From positions 1 to 46,956 of the IMG/VR virus record IMGVR_UViG_3300044568_002419: DNA of 46,956 nucleotides; one strand, 5' to 3'. The position numbers and the translations under genes were made by a program. The notes below the pieces were generated by a model. The model did not search any database. It had not been told where the DNA came from and worked only from the letters and a program-made list of their open reading frames with translations. Source of the DNA: a virus. Shown one piece after another: positions 39,515 to 46,009 of this stretch. Position 1 is the first letter of the stretch. Every line of letters begins with the position of its first letter.

Positions 39515-40272
39515 TTTCTTTCAATGTCCTCTTCTACGCAATCTTCGCCAAATTGTATTTCAATTAATTTGAGTGGGCGATCAGTTTCGTTACACAGTTG
39601 GTGCCACTCGTTGCGGTTGATCCAGCATGATTCATGTATGGTCATATGATCTTTAAGATCTCTGTCTGTGCTGGAATCTAGTGTGTACACTGTGGCTTCG
39701 CCCTCGGCCACGAACCAAAACTCTGCTCGCTTGTCATGCCGTTGCATGCTCAAACAAGTTTTGGGTGTGACAGTGAGTTCTTTGAGTTTGGTGTTGGCAC
39801 CAACTTCGTGCAACACACGATAGTATCCCCAGGCTCGTGTGGTCTTGGGTTTTTTCCAGTCTTCAAGAATCCACGAACTGGAATTCTTTTTATCCTCGCC
39901 GCCTACGCCAAACACAAATTCTAAATTGGCATCTACCACATCCATTTCGGGAATATTTTTGTCAGTGCGATCGCCTCCGTTGGCAAATACCAAGGTCGCA
40001 TCAGGATAGTGTGCTCGTACCTGGCGGATAAATTCTTTGGCTGAGCCATCCGCATCATCAAATGTGTACACTTCGTCTACCATGGCAAGATTGTTTATCA
40101 CACACAATCGTTCCGTCCATGGCATAAACGGTCGACCTTTTTTGCGTGTGAGCCAGTCGTCAGAATTGAGCCCTACAATTAACATGTCGCCCAGTGTGCG
40201 GGCTGCTTTAAAATAAGCAATATGTCCAGAGTGTAGCGGATCAAAGCCGCCTGTTACAAGTACGATTTTCAT
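39511..40272 (-). CDS. RfaE-like nucleotidyltransferase fused to cupin (PMI type II-like) domain
   Basis: A 253-residue fusion. Residues 1-140: VTGGFDPLHSGHIAYFKAAR with H14-x-G-H17, and GLNSDDWLTRKKGRPFMPWTERL, the HldE/RfaE C-terminal type nucleotidyltransferase that makes ADP- or CDP-sugars. Residues about 147-253: WGYYRVLHE, ELTVTPKTCLSMQRHDKRAEFWFV and IHESCWINRNEWHQLCNE, the mannose-6-phosphate isomerase type II-like cupin. The combination couples activation and isomerisation of a sugar. ATG at 40272; no clear promoter. Expected in the cytoplasm. Confidence 0.85.
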   Translation of the reverse strand: MKIVLVTGGFDPLHSGHIAYFKAARTLGDMLIVGLNSDDWLTRKKGRPFMPWTERLCVINNLAMVDEVYTFDDADGSAKEFIRQVRAHYPDATLVFANGGDRTDKNIPEMDVVDANLEFVFGVGGEDKKNSSSWILEDWKKPKTTRAWGYYRVLHEVGANTKLKELTVTPKTCLSMQRHDKRAEFWFVAEGEATVYTLDSSTDRDLKDHMTIHESCWINRNEWHQLCNETDRPLKLIEIQFGEDCVEEDIERK

Positions 40273-40285
40273 GCAGATACTTATA

Positions 40286-40441
40286 CTAACAAATCATCAT
40301 CGACTTCATTTTCTTGTTAGAACAATTTGATCTTGCTAATATTTTTCCATTGGCGCATCCCCAATTTACCGGGCGCTGGGGCCGGTACTTGGCCACAAAA
40401 TCATGCGCTAAATTGCACTTGGATAAAAGTTCTTTGTACAT
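40286..40441 (-). CDS. Possible short Cys/Lys-rich protein (51 residues)
   Basis: A possible 51-residue gene MYKELLSKCNLAHDFVAKYR... with four cysteines and a lysine/methionine-rich end. A TATAAC box abuts the ATG, and no Shine-Dalgarno or good -35 box is visible. It fills the 190-nt space between the RfaE-like gene and kdsA. The codon content looks ordinary, but I have no homologue in mind, so this could equally be a non-coding leader. Confidence 0.35.
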   Translation of the reverse strand: MYKELLSKCNLAHDFVAKYRPQRPVNWGCANGKILARSNCSNKKMKSMMIC

Positions 40442-40462
40442 GTTATAGTTGCATGTAATGAT

Positions 40463-41215
40463 TTATGCAGATTGCAAGGACAATACGTTTTGCAAAATTT
40501 GTCTTAAATCGCACACTGGAATTTGTGTGGGACCGTCACTCAAGGCTTGGTCTGGATTGTTGTGTGTCTCCATGAACAGACCATCTACTCCTACTGCACA
40601 CGCGGCTCTGGCCAGGGGTAATATGAATTCACGCTGACCGCCTGAACTGCTGCCACGGCCACCGGGCTGCTGAACAGAATGTGTGGCATCAAAGATCACA
40701 GGCCGGCCCCAAGTTCGCATGGTTACCAGGCCACGATAATCTACTACCAGAGTATTATAGCCAAAACTGCTGCCACGTTCAGTTATCCATACATCGTTGT
40801 CTGGCAGTTTGTCAATAACATTTTTCATGTCCCAGGGCGCCAAGAACTGTCCTTTTTTGATGTTTACAGAGTGTACCGCTGCACCGGCTGCCAACAACAG
40901 ATCAGTCTGTCTGCATAAAAACGCAGGTATCTGTAACACATCCACTGAGTGTTTTAACTGCTCGCATTGCCAAGTCTCATGCACATCAGTTAATGTTTTG
41001 ACACCAAACCGTTCTCTCACTTCTTGCAAAATGTCCGCGCCTTGGCTCAGACCCACTCCACGTGAGCCAGCAATGCTGGTGCGATTAGCTTTGTCAAAAC
41101 TGCTTTTGTAGTAAAAGCTCACATCAAAGCCTTGTATAGCATTGAGAATGTGCTCGCACATCATCATTGCATGCTCTCTGCTTTCGATCGCACAGGGTCC
41201 TAGTATTAGTTTCAT
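40463..41215 (-). CDS. kdsA: 3-deoxy-D-manno-octulosonate 8-phosphate (KDO-8-P) synthase
   Basis: A 250-residue TIM-barrel enzyme that condenses arabinose-5-phosphate and phosphoenolpyruvate to KDO-8-phosphate, the committed precursor of the LPS inner core. Diagnostic motifs: LILGPCAIES at the N-terminus, FYYKSSFDKANRTS, IPAFLCRQTDLLLAA, NIKKGQFLAPWDMKNV, ITERGSSFGYN and FDATHSVQQPGGRGSSSGGQ, then FMETHNNPDQALSDGPTQIP. It is a little shorter than bacterial KdsA (about 280) but complete in motifs. A phage copy implies KDO supply for a glycan. It starts next to the uvsY-like stop. Confidence 0.95.
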   Translation of the reverse strand: MKLILGPCAIESREHAMMMCEHILNAIQGFDVSFYYKSSFDKANRTSIAGSRGVGLSQGADILQEVRERFGVKTLTDVHETWQCEQLKHSVDVLQIPAFLCRQTDLLLAAGAAVHSVNIKKGQFLAPWDMKNVIDKLPDNDVWITERGSSFGYNTLVVDYRGLVTMRTWGRPVIFDATHSVQQPGGRGSSSGGQREFILPLARAACAVGVDGLFMETHNNPDQALSDGPTQIPVCDLRQILQNVLSLQSA

Positions 41216-41216
41216 G

Positions 41217-41669
41217 TTATACTGTAATATCTTCCATGCCTGCAGTTCTTAGACGCACAATATGCCCCATTTGCCACTGTTTGGTATCTAGCCCCTTCAT
41301 GATTCCCAGCCAACGATTGCGCAGGTATGCTACTTCGTTGATTATGGTTTCGTAATCAATCACTTCATCTTCGCCATCCACATACTTTTCTGCATCGCGA
41401 CTGGTGAGCGCACGGGCATAGCCTTCAAGATACTTTTGGAAATGTTTTCTACGTATTTTGCGCAATTGGATATTGAGATAGTTCAACACAGCTTCAATCT
41501 CTTGTAGCTGGTTGTATCTAAACTCAGTAATGCCCGGAAGTGCTGTTATGTTTTTTTCAACAATTCCAGCAATGCGACAGTCTTTTTTAGCGTCAGTTAT
41601 TTCACGCTCGTAGTGGACTATAAAGTCTGGGATAGCATCTAAACTAGCAACAACGCGACTATACCACAT
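41217..41669 (-). CDS. uvsY: Recombination mediator UvsY-like protein (candidate)
   Basis: A 150-residue protein, mostly helical. The C-terminal half (NYLNIQLRKIRRKHFQKYLE, SRDAEKYVDGEDEVIDYETI, YLRNRWLGIMKGLDTKQWQM) recalls T4-like UvsY, which loads UvsX on gp32-covered DNA. Location between kdsA and the split radical SAM system, and near uvsX, agrees. T4 UvsY is 137 residues. A longer acidic/basic N-terminus (MWYSRVVASLDAIPDF) is unusual. Motif-level evidence only, so the assignment is tentative. Start overlaps the SPASM gene by 11 nt. Confidence 0.55.
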   Translation of the reverse strand: MWYSRVVASLDAIPDFIVHYEREITDAKKDCRIAGIVEKNITALPGITEFRYNQLQEIEAVLNYLNIQLRKIRRKHFQKYLEGYARALTSRDAEKYVDGEDEVIDYETIINEVAYLRNRWLGIMKGLDTKQWQMGHIVRLRTAGMEDITV

Positions 41670-41967
41670 TTTGTTTTTCTATAATTAAATCGTCTGTACA
41701 ACCTGTACAGGTAATTTGCTGACACACAGTTGGTTGCGTAAACAACTGCCAATCTTGATCAATGTGTCCCAGCAAGTCATTTTGGCATTCACCACTGTAT
41801 ACGTTGCCAGTAGGACTGATATGAATCCTGTCAAGGCCAGCATGACATTGCCAATTTTGCCATTGATCCAAATTGTTATTGTGCAACCAATTGGCATCCA
41901 TTAAAAAACTTTGATCATTGTCTAAATGCACATAACAATTATAATACTGATGATTAGTTAATTCCAA
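41659..41967 (-). CDS. SPASM-like cysteine-rich C-terminal domain of a split radical SAM protein
   Basis: A 102-residue frame with Cys-His-A-G-L-D-R-I-H-I-S-P-T-G-N-V-Y-S-G-E-C, then VCQQITCTGC near the C-terminus: the CxxG...G-x-V-x-C...C-x-x-x-x-C-x-x-C pattern of SPASM auxiliary Fe-S clusters. It lies directly downstream of, and overlapping by 14 nt, the radical SAM core ending at 41954, and has no ATG at the overlap (TTG at 41967; first ATG at 41901). Joining the two frames by +1 would give a 300-residue radical SAM/SPASM enzyme. Could be an independently started subunit, a programmed frameshift, or a broken gene. Confidence 0.7.
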   Translation of the reverse strand: MELTNHQYYNCYVHLDNDQSFLMDANWLHNNNLDQWQNWQCHAGLDRIHISPTGNVYSGECQNDLLGHIDQDWQLFTQPTVCQQITCTGCTDDLIIEKQNVV

Positions 41968-42577
41968 GATTTAGTTTACCTTTCATGATTGGATACGACC
42001 GTGTTTGTGCCGAGTAGTTGATGGTATTGATAGAATGACTGATTGCATGTTTGTTCAACAGCGTTACGTATTTTTCAATTTGGGCTTGATTCCAAAATTC
42101 GTTCATGATGTTAACATGCAAGTGTTTGCCTGATTCTAAATGTTGATGTAATTTTATAATTTTATTAAAAAATATTTGTTCATTTACGTGTTCACTGTGC
42201 AAACTAAAAGATACATTGTCTACACAGGCAAATATTTTTTTGTAGTACTGAAAACTAGCACTGCCATTGGTAGTTAATAGAATTTGATCAATGTAAGTGT
42301 TGTATTGTGTTCTCAACCATTCAACCAGTGGTAAAAATTGCTTGTTGGCAGTGACCTCGCCACCAGTGAAACTGATTTTGTATTTTAATTTTCGCTGATG
42401 AGTTTTTTCATAGATAGATTGCCATCTTTGTTGCAATACTGCCAACGATGAGTTTTCAGAATAGTTATCGTGCAACGATGTTGGACAATACATACAATCA
42501 TAGTTGCACCTAGTGCCAATGTTCCAGGTTATACTGAACACTGGGGCAACTGGTTGTATTTTAATTATTTTGGGCAT
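41954..42577 (-). CDS. Radical SAM core (copy 5), split from its SPASM domain
   Basis: A 207-residue radical SAM protein. Motif C-x3-C-x2-C at Cys24, Cys28, Cys31 (TRCNYDCMYCP), GGE in FTGGEVTANK, LTTNGS as strand beta-4 and FSLHSEHVNE. It lacks the N-terminal cysteine region of copies 1-4 and looks like the core of a SPASM enzyme (as in peptide-modifying maturases). It ends GKLNLGIN, then the frame moves into the SPASM domain of the overlapping gene 41659-41967. It overlaps the start of copy 4 by 17 nt. Confidence 0.8.
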   Translation of the reverse strand: MPKIIKIQPVAPVFSITWNIGTRCNYDCMYCPTSLHDNYSENSSLAVLQQRWQSIYEKTHQRKLKYKISFTGGEVTANKQFLPLVEWLRTQYNTYIDQILLTTNGSASFQYYKKIFACVDNVSFSLHSEHVNEQIFFNKIIKLHQHLESGKHLHVNIMNEFWNQAQIEKYVTLLNKHAISHSINTINYSAQTRSYPIMKGKLNLGIN

Positions 42578-43736
42578 GGGTTACCCATTGCACAAAGGTA
42601 CTTGGATAAATGTCAAGATTTAACTTACGACGACGAGCAAACTCATTGAGATATGAAGACAATTGTTCTCTATTTTGTTCTGTAGTGGTAGCAGTGATTG
42701 AACTAATCAACGTATCTTTGAATTCAATATTGCTATTGTTTAACATGTCAATCACAAGATCTTTACTTGCAGCATCAAGTACATTGACATTTAGAAAATC
42801 TGGATCACTACAAAATTCATATTTAATATAGCGACCTTCAAACTGTTTTGCAAATTCAACAAATCCAAATATGGTCAAATTACTAATCACAGATGAAAAA
42901 TACCAATCAAACTTTTGATTTTCAATTTCAGCAAGATTAGTATTGAAATTTTGCCAGGTGTTACCAAACCGATTAAACTCGTAGAGATCGTTGCAGTTTT
43001 CTGCGCTCACAATTAATGTTATTCGATCACGATTGATCAGTTTTGACAACTGCGATTTAAATCTAGTTGGGTTGACTCCCATGCCTGTAAAAATTTTAAC
43101 TCTGTTGTTCGCACTAATCCTATTAACAAACTCTGCAAAATTGTTGTAAAGGAAAGTTTCTCCTCCGGTCAAATACACACAATCAGTAGTGTGAAGACTT
43201 TCAATTTCTTCAATCAGAGAAAGATAGCCAACACTGGTCTGATGTTCAGTCTGACTAATTTTAGTTAAAATTTTGTCTATTGGAAAAATTCGAAATCTAT
43301 CTTGATCAGTGTATGGTCCATTCTCTTGGAGATCTCGTGTCCAAGCAGAACTGTATTGTTTACAACAATATGAACAGGTCATATTGCAAGTTGATCCTAA
43401 CATGATATGCAAATTTTCAGGAGCCGATACTTGTGCCGAATTGAACAATTTTTCTTGGGTTGAATACAACATTCTACGACTGGTTATATTTTGGCTTTCT
43501 GGTTGCCAGCACGGGCCTTGACAACTAGCCACTGGTTGTCCGGCTAACATAGTTTGACGTTCGTCAATCAAATGCGGTGTGTTAAACAATTGCCCTGGAT
43601 TGTTTTTTACCCAATCCAAATTAATTGCATGTGGCTTTACTGCACAACAGGAATAAGATTGACGTTTCTCAAGATCAACAGACAACCAAGTAAACTTTTC
43701 ACTACAATAAAAACCTTGCAGTGTAGAGTTGGCCAT
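42561..43736 (-). CDS. Radical SAM protein with N-terminal cysteine region (copy 4)
   Basis: A 391-residue protein. N-terminal cysteines: Cys11, Cys30-Cys31, Cys72 and Cys76 then E-x-(N)-x-S-R-R, the same layout as copies 1-3. Radical SAM motif Cys117-x3-Cys121-x2-Cys124 (STCNMTCSYCC), GGETFLY SAM-contact motif. YIKYEFCSDPDFLNV and NSNIEFKDTLISSI form the C-terminal part. ATG overlaps the stop of the small acidic gene (TAATG). It sits in the operon uvsX - acidic gene - copy 4 - copy 5. Substrate unknown. Confidence 0.85.
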   Translation of the reverse strand: MANSTLQGFYCSEKFTWLSVDLEKRQSYSCCAVKPHAINLDWVKNNPGQLFNTPHLIDERQTMLAGQPVASCQGPCWQPESQNITSRRMLYSTQEKLFNSAQVSAPENLHIMLGSTCNMTCSYCCKQYSSAWTRDLQENGPYTDQDRFRIFPIDKILTKISQTEHQTSVGYLSLIEEIESLHTTDCVYLTGGETFLYNNFAEFVNRISANNRVKIFTGMGVNPTRFKSQLSKLINRDRITLIVSAENCNDLYEFNRFGNTWQNFNTNLAEIENQKFDWYFSSVISNLTIFGFVEFAKQFEGRYIKYEFCSDPDFLNVNVLDAASKDLVIDMLNNSNIEFKDTLISSITATTTEQNREQLSSYLNEFARRRKLNLDIYPSTFVQWVTHAQNN

Positions 43737-43999
43737 TAGTTTTCCCAGTCGTCTTCATTGGGATCCTCTTCTTCAGGATCTTCTTCTTCGTCTTCTGTGT
43801 AGTCTTTGTCGTTGTCAAGATACGCTGTAAGTGCTCGTTTGATATCAGTATCGCCTTTGAATGCATTACGAATATCCTCAACGTCACTATCATTGTCCAT
43901 TAAAACTTGTACCACCGTCTCTGCTGCTTCGTTGCGATCAACTGTGTTTACAAATCGTTTGAGTTCGCCCCAAATTTCTGCTGCTATTGCTTCGCTCAT
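43736..43999 (-). CDS. Small acidic protein next to UvsX
   Basis: An 87-residue protein starting MSEAIAAEIWGELKRFVNTV, helical in the first 60 residues (EAAETVVQVLMDNDSDVEDIRNAF), ending in a strongly acidic tail (EDEEEDPEEEDPNEDDW). Similar small acidic proteins next to uvsX are known to me from marine T4-like phages. An acidic tail could bind gp32-type basic surfaces or mimic DNA (inference). ATGA overlap with uvsX at 43996-43999. Confidence 0.75.
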   Translation of the reverse strand: MSEAIAAEIWGELKRFVNTVDRNEAAETVVQVLMDNDSDVEDIRNAFKGDTDIKRALTAYLDNDKDYTEDEEEDPEEEDPNEDDWEN

Positions 44000-45051
44000 T
44001 CTGCTTCCTCCTCGCCGGTACTTACCTCTTCCTTGATGTTTCCAAAGTCTTTCATCACAGTGTCAAGACAGGTGTCATCATTGCGTTCCCATCCTTTGCG
44101 GAACTTCTTGATAATTTCACCATGGCTTGTGGTGAATACCAGGCTGTTGCCTTCTTTCTTGAGCAAGCCTTTTTTCTCAATTAAGTCAGTCAATCCTGAG
44201 TAAGGACTCATACCTGTTGTGTAAGGAATCTTAACTTGTACGCCTTCAAAAGGTTTGGCATAGCGTGTTTTCATTACTTTGCAACCGGCACGGATGCCCA
44301 TGACATCAGTAATCTTGTTGCCGTCCTCGTCCTCTTTCAGCTTCATCTTCTTCATGGCCACAACAATTGATGAGGCGTAAATGAAACCTTGACCGCCGCT
44401 AATTTTATCATCTGGGTCAAACATATCCTGACTGGCGTATGTGTGGTTGGTACAAACCAAGCCTACATTGTATGAACCAAACATGTTCACACAGTTACGC
44501 ACAAGTGCTGTGAGTGCTTTGGGCTTACGGCCTAGGTCACCCTTCATGTCACCTGCATCAAATTGGTTGACGTCTGTGGGAGTTAACAACATGCCTAGAG
44601 AGTCAATCACAAACATGACCTTGGGCCGCTCGCCATCGGGCAAGGCCTTGTAGTCGCTCATGAATGTAGAAATTGTTTTAGCAACGTCATCAATCATGGC
44701 CATACTCAACTTGAGCAATTTGCTATCACTTGTGTCAACACCAAGTGCTTTGAGCCAGTCTTCATCCAGTGCATTTTCACTGTCAATCAGCACCACAAAG
44801 ATACCTTGCTCTTGTGCGTTTTTCACAATGTTGCCTGAGCAGATATAACTTTTACCTGCACCAGAATCTCCAGCAAACACAGTTACCTTGCCCAGTGGAA
44901 TACCACGATTGAAGTCTCCTGAGATCAGATAGTTTAGTGCATAATTGCCTGTTGAGATCCAGTCTGTTGGATCATTAAAACCAATCGACAGGCCGTCGAT
45001 TGATTTGGTGATTTCCTTGCGGAACTTGCTTACGTCAAATGGTTTTGCCAT
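43996..45051 (-). CDS. uvsX: RecA-like recombinase UvsX
   Basis: A 351-residue RecA/UvsX recombinase that forms filaments on ssDNA and does strand exchange. Visible: Walker A GDSGAGKS at about 61-68, a Walker B strand VMFVIDSLGMLL, QGFIYASSIVVAM, and a C-terminal acidic tail (EEVSTGEEEAE). Length agrees with T4 UvsX (391), slightly shorter. AAGG ribosome site 8 nt before the ATG at 45051. It heads the unit with the acidic protein and copies 4-5 of the radical SAM set. Confidence 0.95.
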   Translation of the reverse strand: MAKPFDVSKFRKEITKSIDGLSIGFNDPTDWISTGNYALNYLISGDFNRGIPLGKVTVFAGDSGAGKSYICSGNIVKNAQEQGIFVVLIDSENALDEDWLKALGVDTSDSKLLKLSMAMIDDVAKTISTFMSDYKALPDGERPKVMFVIDSLGMLLTPTDVNQFDAGDMKGDLGRKPKALTALVRNCVNMFGSYNVGLVCTNHTYASQDMFDPDDKISGGQGFIYASSIVVAMKKMKLKEDEDGNKITDVMGIRAGCKVMKTRYAKPFEGVQVKIPYTTGMSPYSGLTDLIEKKGLLKKEGNSLVFTTSHGEIIKKFRKGWERNDDTCLDTVMKDFGNIKEEVSTGEEEAE

Positions 45052-45062
45052 AATATGCCTTT

Positions 45063-45965
45063 TTAATGTTTAACAATTTTTACTCGATTGTTATCTCGAG
45101 AATTACGATATAAAATTTTTCTATAATCAAACAACTTGTGTTCCAAGTCAACTACATTTGCAATTGGAATCTGCTCTGCCACTAATTTGATTCCCATCTT
45201 CTCTGCCCACTGAGTGGCCTCGGTACTGAAAGGAACAGTTTCTGGCATTGATAAATTTAGCTGGAATGCAAATTCTAAGTTTTCATAATTGTAATGATCT
45301 GGACATTTTAATTCTGTATCAAAAAATCTAAACTTATTATAGTATTGCCGACCCACGTATGTGTACCCAAAAGAAAAATTTACTATGTCATTGTTAGTGA
45401 CCATAGTATCTTGACAAGGATTTTTAAACACATCCCATTTTTCATCAGCTTTGAATTCTAAGTGATTAAAGCTATGCTCCAATCGATGTATGCCCATGTT
45501 TACTTCTCTAAAAGCATACAAGTATCCTAATTTTTCCAATGCTGGGGCAGTTTTAATAACTCTAATTTCATCAGGATATAATTCATGCAACTTGCTACCA
45601 ATTTTAGATTGACGCATGTTACTACTGAATCTCAGTGTATCAATGTCAATGTCATGATCATGAGAAAACACCCAATCCGAATGTTCTTTGTTAAGAAACT
45701 CCTGATCTAGATAATTTTCTAAATTGGTATGTTGATTGAATGATTGTCCTGTCAGATCATACAACGTCTCATTTGTCTTTGATATTGCCCAATGCAAGTG
45801 TGTTAACTTTGAATCTACATTTTTGTAAAGTTCTTGATCGTTGGAAAACGCATTTTGTGATTTTTCATTTGTTTGATCTATAAAAAATTCAAACAATTCA
45901 TGATTATACTTGACCTTGAAAGGCAGAGTATCGCCGGAGTTATCAAATACTAAAGAAAAATTCAT
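45063..45965 (-). CDS. Phage protein with H-rich helical motif (family B, copy 2)
   Basis: A 300-residue protein starting MNFSLVFDNSGDTLPFKVKY. The centre has SKLHELYPDEIRVIKTAP, AFREVNMGIHRLEHSFNHLE and NKFRFFDTELKCPDHYN. The gene at 24469 shows a similar combination of IHEIYE and DFHEHIHMCEKFHE with similar length and start, so I group them as one family; no function. It lies between gp32 and uvsX. A GNRA-capped hairpin (45977-46000) is in its leader. Confidence 0.6.
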   Translation of the reverse strand: MNFSLVFDNSGDTLPFKVKYNHELFEFFIDQTNEKSQNAFSNDQELYKNVDSKLTHLHWAISKTNETLYDLTGQSFNQHTNLENYLDQEFLNKEHSDWVFSHDHDIDIDTLRFSSNMRQSKIGSKLHELYPDEIRVIKTAPALEKLGYLYAFREVNMGIHRLEHSFNHLEFKADEKWDVFKNPCQDTMVTNNDIVNFSFGYTYVGRQYYNKFRFFDTELKCPDHYNYENLEFAFQLNLSMPETVPFSTEATQWAEKMGIKLVAEQIPIANVVDLEHKLFDYRKILYRNSRDNNRVKIVKH

Positions 45966-45976
45966 GTGTATTGTTT

Positions 45977-46000
45977 AGCCCAGGTGTTGCCACCCAGGCT
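45977..46000 (-). other. RNA hairpin with GCAA tetraloop between gp32 and the next gene
   Basis: On the minus strand, a 10-bp stem (AGCCTGGGTG with CACCTGGGCT) closes a GCAA tetraloop. Two of the pairs are G-U wobbles that only exist in the minus-strand RNA. It is not followed by a U-tract, so it is more likely a processing or stability element of the gp32 message than a terminator. Confidence 0.55.
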
Positions 46001-46009
46001 AATTTTCAA

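Noticed and set aside
40273-40285. A sigma70 promoter for the RfaE-like fusion (TATAAG near 40278)
   Set aside because: No acceptable -35 box at 16-18 bp; left as unassigned.
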